The position numbers and the translations under genes are program-made. The notes beneath the pieces were generated by a model. It was not told the DNA's origin and did not search any database. It saw only the letters and a list, made by a program, of their open reading frames with translations. Shown one piece after another: positions 6,008 to 13,099 of a stretch of 15,852 nt of DNA. Source of the stretch: an uncultured Ruminococcus sp. (lineage in GTDB: Bacteria > Bacillota > Clostridia > Oscillospirales > Acutalibacteraceae); the NCBI GenBank assembly GCA_900543095.1, contig UQQD01000029.1, positions 1-15,852 of the forward strand, written 5' to 3'. The first letter of the stretch is position 1. The number at the start of each line of letters is the position of its first letter.

Positions 6008-6706
6008 ATGCCCGACAATAAGGTAATCAAGGCAGTGGTCTGCCCTATGTGCGGAGAACTCGGCAAGGCAGAAATTTTTACGAGCGTAAATCCGACAATT
6101 CACGTCGGTCTGCGTGAAAAGGTTTTGGACGGCAGGCTTTTTTCGTGGGAATGTCCGTCATGCGGTTACAGCGCAAGACTTACATATCCAATCCTATATA
6201 ATGATATGAAAAACCGTTTTATGGTTTATTTTATTCCGAAAATCGACCGTTTTCAGCTATGTGACAAGGAGCTTGAAGAAAAATACAATAACCTGCGTAA
6301 TATCAACAAAAGAATTGTTCCCGACTTTAACTCATTTAAAGAGAAAATATTTATTTTTGAATCTGGACTTGACGATATGGCGGTTGAACTGACAAAGGTT
6401 GCCATAAGCCAGACCGTTTCCAAAAAGCTCGACGGCGCCGAGATTCGTGAGGGATACCTCTCTATGTACGACCGTGAAAGCAACACAATGGGCTTTACAT
6501 ATTTTACGGGCGAGGAGCGAACCCCGTATGTTCAGACGGCAAGGCTTGAAATTTACGGCAAGTCAAAGGATATTGTTGACCGTCTGACCGTAAAGGACAG
6601 AAAGCTCAAGGGATTTCTCAAGATAGACCGTGAATGGGCGGAAAACGTGCTTTACCGCTATAAGCGTGCAAAGCAAATTGAAAAGCTGAACAAACTCAAG
6701 GAATGA
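6008..6706 (+). CDS. CpXC domain protein (double zinc-ribbon-like)
   Basis: The 232-residue protein carries two CPxC motifs near the N-terminus, CPMC (12-15) and CPSC (49-52), the hallmark of the CpXC family. These probably form a four-cysteine metal site. The remainder, about 60-232, is mixed alpha/beta with no motif I recognise, ending in a basic, helical Lys-rich tail. No membrane segment is present, so it should be cytoplasmic. The family's function is not established. ATG 6008 follows AGAGGTG (5996-6002). The gene is monocistronic, starting from a repeat-borne promoter and ending at a terminator at 6708-6740. Confidence 0.85.
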   Translation: MPDNKVIKAVVCPMCGELGKAEIFTSVNPTIHVGLREKVLDGRLFSWECPSCGYSARLTYPILYNDMKNRFMVYFIPKIDRFQLCDKELEEKYNNLRNINKRIVPDFNSFKEKIFIFESGLDDMAVELTKVAISQTVSKKLDGAEIREGYLSMYDRESNTMGFTYFTGEERTPYVQTARLEIYGKSKDIVDRLTVKDRKLKGFLKIDREWAENVLYRYKRAKQIEKLNKLKE

Positions 6707-6707
6707 A

Positions 6708-6740
6708 AAAAAGCGGGGCGCACAAACGCCTCGCTTTTTA
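6708..6740 (+). terminator. Intrinsic terminator after the CpXC gene
   Basis: A-rich AAGCGGGGCG pairs with CGCCTCGCTT (one G-T wobble) across a short CACAAA loop and is followed by a T-run ending at 6739. The flanking A and T runs would also allow weak function on the opposite strand. Confidence 0.85.
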
Positions 6741-6787
6741 CATCAAGGTCTGCAGCAAATTGCAGAAGTTTAAATTCCGTGTTTGGG

Positions 6788-7846
6788 CTACACGCAATAA
6801 AGGTTTGTATCCCACGCAGGAATGTAAGGATGATGCCGAAGATATATCCTGTATTCGGGATTGATTTTATTTATTAGAATCGGAAGCCTGAAAATATCCT
6901 CAAAACGGTGATATGCAGAAAAGTTCAGCCTGGGCTTAAAGCTTTTAAGCGTATTTTTCATACCGCAAAGCGTTTCAAAATCAGCTCCCTCAACGTCTGC
7001 CTTGATATAGCCTGCCGCCGTTCCGCAAAGAACGGTGTCTACAGGCGCAACACGGGTTTCTACGCCCGTTTCGGAAATTGCGCTGTTTCGTCCCGCCTTG
7101 TTGTTGAAGGTCAGTATCGTGCTGTGACTGTAAGAACCGAGACGCCACAATTCAACATTCGGCATATCGGCGCAGTGTGCTTTGAGCTTTTCAAAATTTT
7201 TAACATTCGGCTCAAGCGCTACTATCTTGCGGTATTTTCCGCCCGAATATTGCAAAAACTCATCAACGGTATCGCCGTTGTATGCGCCGAGATCAACATA
7301 TACCTCGTTTTGAGAAAGGCGCAGAATATTATTGAACGCCTCGGATTTGTCGGTTGTTATATCCTCCAGCAAACTGATGTCGCCCGTATAATAAAACTCC
7401 AATACATTTTCAAAAACTTTTTTTGACAGGTCGTCTGCCAAAAGCGAATACGCTCTTTTCATATTTTCTGAATTTTTGCCGATAAAATCATCATCAAACA
7501 TAACGTTACCGAAGACAGGCACGCTCGGCACAAGAAGCATATGCTTTTTTGCAACGGATTTTATTGTGTTTATAACTTCGGGAAGCTGACTTGCAAAGCA
7601 AAGCGCAACTACAAACTCTCCTAATTCCTGTTCAGCCTCGGAAAGCTTTTTTACTTTGAAACCGTGAAAACTCTGACCGCGCACAAATTCATCGCTTGCA
7701 ATAACTGCGCTTGCAGATATTCCGTAGTGTTCAAAGGCTTTCAGCACCTTATCTGCGCCGTCGCCCATTCCGTAAAGTACAACAGGCTTTTCGCAGTCTT
7801 TGAGAATGTTCCACACGCTTTTTGTGTTTTCAAAGATATTATGCAA
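6788..7846 (-). CDS. FkbM-family SAM-dependent methyltransferase
   Basis: The likely product is 352 residues. The C-terminal half is a Rossmann methyltransferase of the FkbM (Methyltransf_21) type: SAM-binding VDLGAYNGDT (184-193), acidic ALEP (210-213) and IKADVEGAD (281-289). The N-terminal ~100 residues form a second nucleotide-binding-like region with VVLYGMGDGAD (22-32), as seen in sugar or polysaccharide modification proteins. The family O-methylates sugars, lipids or polyketides; the substrate is unknown here. I prefer a TTG start at 7846 because GGGGGTGA lies 5 nt upstream. Longer GTG starts reach into the 5S terminator. No promoter is visible in the ~40 nt between that terminator and the start, so read-through from the 5S promoter is possible. 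Confidence 0.85.
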   Translation of the reverse strand: MHNIFENTKSVWNILKDCEKPVVLYGMGDGADKVLKAFEHYGISASAVIASDEFVRGQSFHGFKVKKLSEAEQELGEFVVALCFASQLPEVINTIKSVAKKHMLLVPSVPVFGNVMFDDDFIGKNSENMKRAYSLLADDLSKKVFENVLEFYYTGDISLLEDITTDKSEAFNNILRLSQNEVYVDLGAYNGDTVDEFLQYSGGKYRKIVALEPNVKNFEKLKAHCADMPNVELWRLGSYSHSTILTFNNKAGRNSAISETGVETRVAPVDTVLCGTAAGYIKADVEGADFETLCGMKNTLKSFKPRLNFSAYHRFEDIFRLPILINKINPEYRIYLRHHPYIPAWDTNLYCV

Positions 7847-7875
7847 GTTGTTCACCCCCGACTGTGTGACCGTAA

Positions 7876-7903
7876 AATAAAAAACGCCCACCCTACTGGG
7901 TGG
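7876..7903 (-). terminator. Intrinsic terminator of the 5S rRNA gene
   Basis: On the minus strand CCACCC (7903-7898) pairs with GGGTGG (7893-7888) over a 4-nt loop, followed by GCG, six T residues and ATTTT. It lies about 11 nt after the end of 5S and ~40 nt before the methyltransferase start. Confidence 0.85.
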
Positions 7904-7914
7904 ACACTTTTATG

Positions 7915-8032
7915 TGTTGGCATCTCCCTATTTTCCCGGGCCGTCGCCAGCCAAGTATTTTCGGCACCACTGAGCTTAACTTCTGTGTTCGGTATGGGAA
8001 CAGGTGGACCCTCAGCGTCATTAACACCAACT
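7915..8032 (-). rRNA. rrf: 5S ribosomal RNA, solitary copy
   Basis: The minus strand contains conserved 5S sequence: CCACCTGTTCCCATACCGAA, then CACAGAAGTTAAGCTC and a GGGAGA-like 3' part. Helix I closes between GTTGGT at the 5' end (8031-8026) and GCCAAC at the 3' end (7921-7916), giving about 118 nt. Exact ends are uncertain by a few bases. No 16S, 23S or tRNA sequence adjoins it: the neighbours are protein genes, and it has its own promoter and terminator. It is therefore a stand-alone gene, not the tail of the operon whose 16S starts at the left edge. Confidence 0.95.
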
Positions 8033-8053
8033 TGTTTTTCAACAACATAAATG

Positions 8054-8100
8054 ATTATACCACCGTCTTTTACCTTTGTCAACACTTTTTTTAATATTTT
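8054..8100 (-). promoter_or_regulatory. 5S rRNA promoter
   Basis: On the minus strand TTGACA (8082-8077), a 17-nt spacer and TATAAT (8059-8054) are a perfect consensus, preceded by A/T tracts (8083-8100) that may act as an UP element. It has the same architecture as the 16S promoter at 323-351. Confidence 0.9.
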
Positions 8101-8138
8101 TTTCAAATGTAATTTTTGTTCCGACAAGCGTTCGGTTA

Positions 8139-8167
8139 TTGAAAATAGCAAGGCAAAATGATATACT
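8139..8167 (+). promoter_or_regulatory. Promoter of the C_GCAxxG_C_C / feo operon
   Basis: TTGAAA (8139-8144), a 17-nt spacer and TATACT (8162-8167) place the start near 8174. It is divergent from the 5S promoter, with only ~57 bp between the two -35 boxes. I saw no convincing Fur or DtxR box here. Confidence 0.65.
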
Positions 8168-8207
8168 GAATATGAATTTAAAAAAGCTGACAATAAGGAC
8201 TGATGAT

Positions 8208-8669
8208 ATGAGTAAAGGCGACATTGCAAAAAAATATTTTGAAAGCGGATACAACTGCGCTCAGGCTGTACTGCTTGCGTTTTGCGAGGATTACGGACTT
8301 GACAAAGAAACCGCCGTTATGATTTCTGCGCCGTTCGGCGGAGGCATAGGCAGGCTTCGAGAGGTGTGCGGTACCTTTTCGGGAATAAATATGGCGCTCG
8401 GTCTTGCAAAAGGCAAGGCTACCGAAACCGACCGCACTAAAAAGGCGGAGCTTTACGGAGATGTTCAGACGCTTGCGGAAAAATTTAAGTCTGACTGCGG
8501 TTCCATAATATGCCGTGATTTGCTTGGCTTGAGAGTTAAGGGAAAGGAAAACCCTATGCCGAGCGAAAGAACGGAAGCCTATTATAAGGCACGTCCGTGT
8601 TCGGAGCTTTGCCGTTATGCCGCTGATCTGCTGGAAGAATACCTGAAAAAGAACCCTGCACAAGCCTAA
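8208..8669 (+). CDS. C_GCAxxG_C_C family protein, first gene of the feo operon
   Basis: The 153-residue soluble protein has the characteristic cysteines and spacing of the C_GCAxxG_C_C family: Cys17 in GYNCAQAV, Cys54 in the GGGIGRLREVCGTFSG block, Cys97 and Cys102 (CGSIICRDLLG) and Cys131/135 near the C-terminus. The cysteines suggest redox or metal chemistry, but the family's biochemical role is not settled. I chose ATG 8208 because AAGGA lies 8 nt upstream and the predicted transcript start (about 8174) leaves no leader for the in-frame ATG at 8172. It precedes FeoAB by 50 nt with no terminator, so it is probably co-transcribed and may help handle imported iron. Confidence 0.85.
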   Translation: MSKGDIAKKYFESGYNCAQAVLLAFCEDYGLDKETAVMISAPFGGGIGRLREVCGTFSGINMALGLAKGKATETDRTKKAELYGDVQTLAEKFKSDCGSIICRDLLGLRVKGKENPMPSERTEAYYKARPCSELCRYAADLLEEYLKKNPAQA

Positions 8670-8719
8670 AGCAAAGGGACTTTTGACTTTTAAATTTTAA
8701 TGAGGAGTACATCTTAATA

Positions 8720-11071
8720 ATGACATTAAAAGAACTTGAACTCGGCAAAACAGCGGTCATTACCGCCGTGGGCGGCGAAGGCTCTCTCCGTCAGCATTTT
8801 CTTGATATGGGTATGATACCGGGAGCCGAGGTTACGCTGATGAAATACGCTCCGATGGGCGATCCGATGGAGCTGCGTATTCACGACTATGAGCTGACTC
8901 TCAGGCTTGCAGACGCTGACAAAATAGATATTATTCCCGCAAAGCCGAAGCAAAGCGTTCAGACGCAGAAATCTGTATCGGTTTCACGTCAGGCTCATCC
9001 GGGACTCGGCGAGGAAGGGCGTTATCACATCAAAAAGGGCGAAAATCCGCTTCCGAAAGACAAGACGCTTACATTTGCGCTTGCAGGCAACCAAAACTGC
9101 GGAAAAACCACGCTCTTTAATCAGCTTACGGGAGCGAATCAGCACGTCGGAAATTTTCCCGGAGTTACGGTAGATCAAAAAAGCGGCACTATTAAGGGTC
9201 ACCCCGAAACCCTTGTTACAGACCTGCCGGGTATATATTCGCTCTCTCCCTATACAAGCGAGGAAATTGTTTCACGTCGGTTTATTCTTGACGAAAAGCC
9301 AACGGGCATTATAAATATTGTTGACGCAACAAACATTGAGCGCAACCTCTATCTGACAATGCAGCTTATGGAGCTTGACACGCCGATAGTGCTGGCGCTT
9401 AATATGATGGACGAGGTCAGGGTAAACGGCGGCACTATATATATTAATGAAATGGAAAGTATGCTGGGAATCCCGGTTGTTGCAATTTCCGCTTCAAAGG
9501 GCGAAGGAGTTGACGAGCTTGTCCGCCACGCCGTACATATTGCAAGGTATCAGGAAAAGCCCGGCAGAAATGATTTTTGTGACAAAAGCGACCACTGCGG
9601 AGCTGTACACCGCTGTCTGCACGGAATAATGCACCTGATAGAGGATCATGCCAAGGAGGCAGGTATTCCCGTTCGGTTTGCGGCAAGCAAGCTTGTCGAA
9701 GGCGACAAACTGATTGAAAATGCTCTTAATCTTGAAAAAAACGAAAAGGAAATGATTGAGCATATCATCAAACAGATGGAAAAAGAAAGAGGTCTTGACC
9801 GCTGCGCCGCAATCGCCGATATGCGTTTTTCGTTTATTCAAAAGCTCTGCAAACAAACCGTCGTTAAACCCAAAGAAAGCAAGGAGCATATAAGAAGCAG
9901 AAAAATAGACCGAATACTGACAGGCAAATACACCGCTATACCGTCGTTTGTTTTGATTATGGCGCTTGTGTTTTTCCTGACGTTTAATGTTATCGGAGCA
10001 TGGCTTCAGAATTTGCTTGCAGGCGGTATTGACGCCGTTACGGCAACAGTGGATAATCTTCTCGTTTCGTGGAATGTAAACGAAATACTGCGTTCGCTTG
10101 TTGTTGACGGAATATTCGGCGGCGTAGGAAGCGTGCTGAGCTTTGTGCCGATAATCGTTGTTCTGTTTTTCTTTTTATCTATGCTTGAGGACAGCGGCTA
10201 TATGGCAAGAGTTGCATTTGTTATGGATAAGCTGTTGAGAAAAATCGGACTTTCGGGCAGAAGCATAGTGCCGATGCTGATAGGCTTCGGCTGTACCGTG
10301 CCAAGCGTTATGGCAAGCCGCACTCTGCCGTCTGCAAGAGACAGAAAAATGACTATACTGCTCACTCCGTTTATGAGCTGTACGGCAAAACTGCCGATCT
10401 ACGGATTTTTCAGCGCCGCATTCTTTCCCGATTACAGCGGACTTGTTATGATATTGTTGTATTTTACGGGAATTGCCGTCGGAATACTTGTTGCTTTGCT
10501 TTCCAAAAACACCGTGTTCAAGGGTGAGGCTGTACCGTTTGTTATGGAACTGCCGAATTATCGGCTTCCGGGAGCAAAAAATGTTTTACACCTGCTCTGG
10601 GACAAGGCAAAGGACTTTTTACAGCGCGCATTTACCGTCATATTTATTGCGTCAATTATCGTTTGGTTTTTGCAGACCTTTGACTTCGGGCTGAATGTCG
10701 TAAGCGGCTCGGACACAAGTATACTTGCGATAATCGCAGGTTTTATCGCCCCGATATTTGCTCCGCTCGGATTTGGCGACTGGCGCATTTCAACAGCGCT
10801 TATCGCAGGCTTTATGGCTAAGGAAAGCGTTGTTTCCACACTCAACGTCCTTGTGGGCGGTGCAGGAATAGGAAGCGTTTTAACTCCGCTTTCCGCCGCT
10901 TCGTTTTTGGTGTTCTGCCTTCTCTATACGCCGTGCGTTGCCGCCATATCGGTTATCAAGCGAGAGCTGGGCGCAAAGTGGGCGCTCGGAATAGTATTTT
11001 TGCAGTGCGCTATCGCATGGGTATGCTCGTTTATAGTTTACAGTATCGGTTGTCTTTTAGGCTTGGGGTGA
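8720..11071 (+). CDS. feoB: Ferrous iron transporter, FeoA-FeoB fusion
   Basis: The 783-residue protein imports Fe2+ across the cytoplasmic membrane. Residues 1-73 form an SH3-like FeoA domain fused to FeoB through a ~40-residue linker. The G domain has G1 GNQNCGKT (123-130), G3 DLPG (168-171), G4 NMMD (228-231) and a G5-like SASKGEG, then a helical insertion domain. The membrane part contains two Gate domains with the conserved GFGCTVPSVMASR and PFMSCTAKLPIYG segments, whose cysteines are typical of FeoB. Gene fusions of feoA and feoB occur in several Firmicutes. GAGGAG at 8702-8707 is 12 nt from ATG 8720, a longer spacing than usual. The stop overlaps the ribosome binding site of the next small gene. 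Confidence 0.97.
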   Translation: MTLKELELGKTAVITAVGGEGSLRQHFLDMGMIPGAEVTLMKYAPMGDPMELRIHDYELTLRLADADKIDIIPAKPKQSVQTQKSVSVSRQAHPGLGEEGRYHIKKGENPLPKDKTLTFALAGNQNCGKTTLFNQLTGANQHVGNFPGVTVDQKSGTIKGHPETLVTDLPGIYSLSPYTSEEIVSRRFILDEKPTGIINIVDATNIERNLYLTMQLMELDTPIVLALNMMDEVRVNGGTIYINEMESMLGIPVVAISASKGEGVDELVRHAVHIARYQEKPGRNDFCDKSDHCGAVHRCLHGIMHLIEDHAKEAGIPVRFAASKLVEGDKLIENALNLEKNEKEMIEHIIKQMEKERGLDRCAAIADMRFSFIQKLCKQTVVKPKESKEHIRSRKIDRILTGKYTAIPSFVLIMALVFFLTFNVIGAWLQNLLAGGIDAVTATVDNLLVSWNVNEILRSLVVDGIFGGVGSVLSFVPIIVVLFFFLSMLEDSGYMARVAFVMDKLLRKIGLSGRSIVPMLIGFGCTVPSVMASRTLPSARDRKMTILLTPFMSCTAKLPIYGFFSAAFFPDYSGLVMILLYFTGIAVGILVALLSKNTVFKGEAVPFVMELPNYRLPGAKNVLHLLWDKAKDFLQRAFTVIFIASIIVWFLQTFDFGLNVVSGSDTSILAIIAGFIAPIFAPLGFGDWRISTALIAGFMAKESVVSTLNVLVGGAGIGSVLTPLSAASFLVFCLLYTPCVAAISVIKRELGAKWALGIVFLQCAIAWVCSFIVYSIGCLLGLG

Positions 11072-11075
11072 AAAT

Positions 11076-11234
11076 ATGAACTTTGCAAGTATTACCGTTC
11101 TTATATCTGTCGCCGTTTGTGTTATTGCGGCGGTGACATACCTGATAAAAAATCGCAGAAAAAACTCTTGCTGTAATTGCCGAATGTGCAGCGAATGTAA
11201 GAGCCGAAAACAGAATTCTACGCGTCGTTTTTAA
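11076..11234 (+). CDS. FeoB-associated Cys-rich membrane peptide
   Basis: This 52-residue peptide starts 4 nt after the FeoB stop, with GGGGTG (11065-11070) as its ribosome binding site. One transmembrane helix spans about residues 5-24, followed by a basic patch (KNRRKN) and a cytoplasmic cysteine cluster C32, C33, C35, C38, C41. This matches the FeoB-associated Cys-rich membrane protein family, short proteins encoded just after feoB and thought to assist Fe2+ passage, possibly filling a FeoC-like role. Translational coupling to feoB is likely. It is the last gene of the operon. Confidence 0.85.
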   Translation: MNFASITVLISVAVCVIAAVTYLIKNRRKNSCCNCRMCSECKSRKQNSTRRF

Positions 11235-11283
11235 TAATAAAAAGGAGATTACCGCATTTGCGGTGACAGCTTTTGTAACCTGC

Positions 11284-11338
11284 AATAATCTAAATACAAA
11301 GGCACCCCGACAGAACGATTACTGTCGGGGCGATTTTA
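11284..11338. terminator. Convergent terminator that is also repeat copy 6
   Basis: CCCCGACAG (11305-11313) pairs perfectly with CTGTCGGGG (11322-11330) over an 8-nt loop and is followed by CGATTTTA. It separates the feo operon from the convergent gene ending at 11357. Its flanks also match the dispersed repeat: left box AATAATCTAAATACAAA (11284-11300) and right box CGATTTTA (11331-11338). So the repeat's variable core is here a terminator hairpin. Confidence 0.75.
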
Positions 11339-11356
11339 TGGGGTAAATATTGTAAT

Positions 11357-12106
11357 TTATTGATAATCAAAAACATTAACCCAAGAAAGCAGGAATTCAC
11401 GTTCTTCGGGTCTGCCCTTTACGGACTGCGATGCGGCAACGATCGGAAGCCACTGGTTTACATACTGGCGTGCCGTGTCGGTTTTTTCGCAAAACAGCTT
11501 CATATACTTTTCCGCAAGATCGTCCTGCTTGTTAAGGCGAAACAAAAGATATGTTCTTGCGGCGTCGGCGGAACCGTTGCCCTGTGTTGCGTGCGACCAG
11601 TCGATAACATACGGCGTACCGTCGGGAGTGATGATAACGTTGCTTGGGTTAAAGTCGCCGTGGCAAACCTTTGAGTGTCTGTGCATACCGTTAAGACGGG
11701 TATGAAGCTCATAGCGTGTGGTTGCGTCAAGGTCGGTTTCACTGATCTTGCGGTTCATCTTATCCTGGAGTTTGTTAAGCAACGGAGCTTTCTGGTTGAG
11801 AATATTGATTTGCACGTCAACAAAAAGATTAAGATATTCGTCTGTCTTTTCGGGATTTTCATCCATAAGCTGTTTGAGCGTTTTTCCTTCAATATATGTT
11901 GAAATAATAGCCCATTTGCCGTCGATCTTGGTGACCTCCTCAATCTTGGGAATATTGAGTCCTGTTTCTTCAACTCTTGCCTGATTCAAAGCCTCGTTGA
12001 GAATATCTGACTTTGGAAAGGTTTCGTCAAAAACCTTTGCCACAAAATCACCGTCACGGTAAATGACCTTGTTTTTTCTTTCAGCAAGTATTGTATCTAA
12101 TTTCAT
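11357..12106 (-). CDS. Aminoglycoside-phosphotransferase-fold kinase
   Basis: The 249-residue protein has the APH/choline-kinase fold. A probable ATP-binding Lys24 (FVAK) lies in the N-lobe, the catalytic loop is HGDFNPSN (149-156) and the metal-binding motif is IDW (168-170). APH-like enzymes phosphorylate small molecules such as aminoglycosides, sugars, choline or homoserine; the substrate cannot be told from sequence, and a resistance role should not be assumed. ATG 12106 follows AAAGGGG at ~10 nt. It forms a single-gene leftward unit with its own promoter, converging on the feo operon at a shared terminator. Confidence 0.85.
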   Translation of the reverse strand: MKLDTILAERKNKVIYRDGDFVAKVFDETFPKSDILNEALNQARVEETGLNIPKIEEVTKIDGKWAIISTYIEGKTLKQLMDENPEKTDEYLNLFVDVQINILNQKAPLLNKLQDKMNRKISETDLDATTRYELHTRLNGMHRHSKVCHGDFNPSNVIITPDGTPYVIDWSHATQGNGSADAARTYLLFRLNKQDDLAEKYMKLFCEKTDTARQYVNQWLPIVAASQSVKGRPEEREFLLSWVNVFDYQ

Positions 12107-12416
12107 ATTGTGTTTGCCCCTTTCGGAAAGTAATGTGCAAGCAAATCTAATTTGCTGTATATATTATACAATAATTTTTTGGCATAGTACAGTAGAAAAA
12201 TAACAAAAAATCATTAATCATCTTTGTATAATTAGATAGTACAAATAATTAAACTTTGACATTTTGAATAAAACCTAAGATTATTTTTATCATTTAATCA
12301 CAAAAATATTTTTTATTAACTGCCAAATAACAACGACATAAGTTTTTAATGTTTGTGCAAATTTTATAAATCGTTGGCTTATTTCGTATTTCTCACAAAT
12401 TTTTATAAAAACAATA
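12107..12416. other. AT-rich divergent intergenic region
   Basis: No gene is seen in these 310 bp. On the minus strand a TATAAT (12168-12163) with a weak -35 could drive the kinase gene. Just downstream of it, over the expected start, lies a perfect 7-bp palindrome AGCAAAT-cta-ATTTGCT (12140-12156), a possible operator. The remaining ~230 bp are A/T-rich without clear structure. A stretch at 12224-12240 (TATAATTAGATAGTACAA) vaguely recalls the dispersed repeat's left box but is not convincing. Confidence 0.4.
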
Positions 12417-12463
12417 TTGACAATCTAACGAGTGTTAGGTATGATTAATCTAACGTTCGTTAG
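12417..12463 (+). promoter_or_regulatory. TetR-operon promoter with two near-identical palindromic operators
   Basis: TTGACA (12417-12422), a 17-nt spacer and TATGAT (12440-12445) form the promoter. CTAACGAGTGTTAG (12425-12438) lies inside the spacer, and CTAACGTTCGTTAG (12450-12463) lies just after the -10, over the start site. Centre-to-centre spacing is 25 bp. Both have CTAAC/GTTAG arms and the flank AAT or AAT-like on the left. A regulator bound here would block polymerase, so the TetR protein encoded next very probably represses its own operon. Confidence 0.85.
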
Positions 12464-12478
12464 GAAAAAGGTAGATCT

Positions 12479-13081
12479 ATGACAAGTACAAAACAAAAAA
12501 TTCTGGCCGCCGCACTCAATCTGTTTTCTCAGCACGGATATTCCGCCGTATCAATACGTGATATTTGCGGCGTAGTCGGGATAAAGGAAAGCAGCGTTTA
12601 CTATCATTTTAAAAACAAGCAGGATATTTTTGATACGCTTCAGGCTCAGTTTCTTGAGATTGGCAACAAGCTCACCTCTATGCTTATGCAGGGTATGGGC
12701 GGCAAATCAATGCAGCAGCTTGACAACTCGTTTTTTGAAAAGGTGTTCAGCGTTTATATTGAAAAATTCCTTATGGACGATTTTTGCAATGCATTTATAA
12801 GGACGCTTAATTTTGAACGCTTTAAAAACGAGGGTGCGCAGGATCTTTTTTTCAACATAATGTTTGAAGCTCCGCTCAAAACCCAAAAAGGCGTGTTCGA
12901 TTATCTTATTAATCTCGGTGTAATCAAAGCGCAGGACAGTGAATATCTTGCGGTTCAATATTATGCGCCTGTTTACTTTTATTATGAAAAATATATGCTG
13001 ACGGGAGAGCTTACCGATGAAAAGCGGGCTCTTTTTTTGAAGCATATAAGTAAACATTTTCAAAATTTCCTTTCAGCATAA
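12479..13081 (+). CDS. TetR-family transcriptional repressor
   Basis: The 200-residue protein has a typical N-terminal TetR helix-turn-helix (about residues 7-52): KILAAALNLFSQHGY, then SIRDICGVVGIKESSVYYHFKNK. The C-terminal ~150 residues form a helical ligand-binding and dimer domain that is not assignable. It starts at ATG 12479 with a purine-rich AAAAAGG upstream. It is the first gene of a three-gene operon (18 nt to the ATPase gene) whose promoter carries paired palindromes, so autorepression relieved by a transported or toxic ligand is the simplest model. The ligand is unknown. Confidence 0.92.
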   Translation: MTSTKQKILAAALNLFSQHGYSAVSIRDICGVVGIKESSVYYHFKNKQDIFDTLQAQFLEIGNKLTSMLMQGMGGKSMQQLDNSFFEKVFSVYIEKFLMDDFCNAFIRTLNFERFKNEGAQDLFFNIMFEAPLKTQKGVFDYLINLGVIKAQDSEYLAVQYYAPVYFYYEKYMLTGELTDEKRALFLKHISKHFQNFLSA

Positions 13082-13099
13082 CATAACGGGGTATGTTTT

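Noticed and set aside
8076..8207. Longer N-terminus for the C_GCAxxG_C_C protein
   Set aside because: This stretch overlaps the 5S promoter and the gene's own promoter; the predicted start near 8174 and AAGGA before 8208 support the shorter form.
8083..8207. Fur or DtxR operator upstream of the feo operon
   Set aside because: No 19-bp inverted repeat resembling either consensus is present near the promoter.
9494..9889. 131-codon minus-strand frame within feoB (and similar ones at 9444-9686 and 10558-10845)
   Set aside because: Antisense to strongly conserved FeoB G-domain and membrane sequence; no ribosome binding site.
1924..11338. Interpreting the dispersed repeats as classical MITEs
   Set aside because: The left and right boxes are not inverted copies of each other and no target-site duplication is evident, so I describe them only as a modular repeat family.
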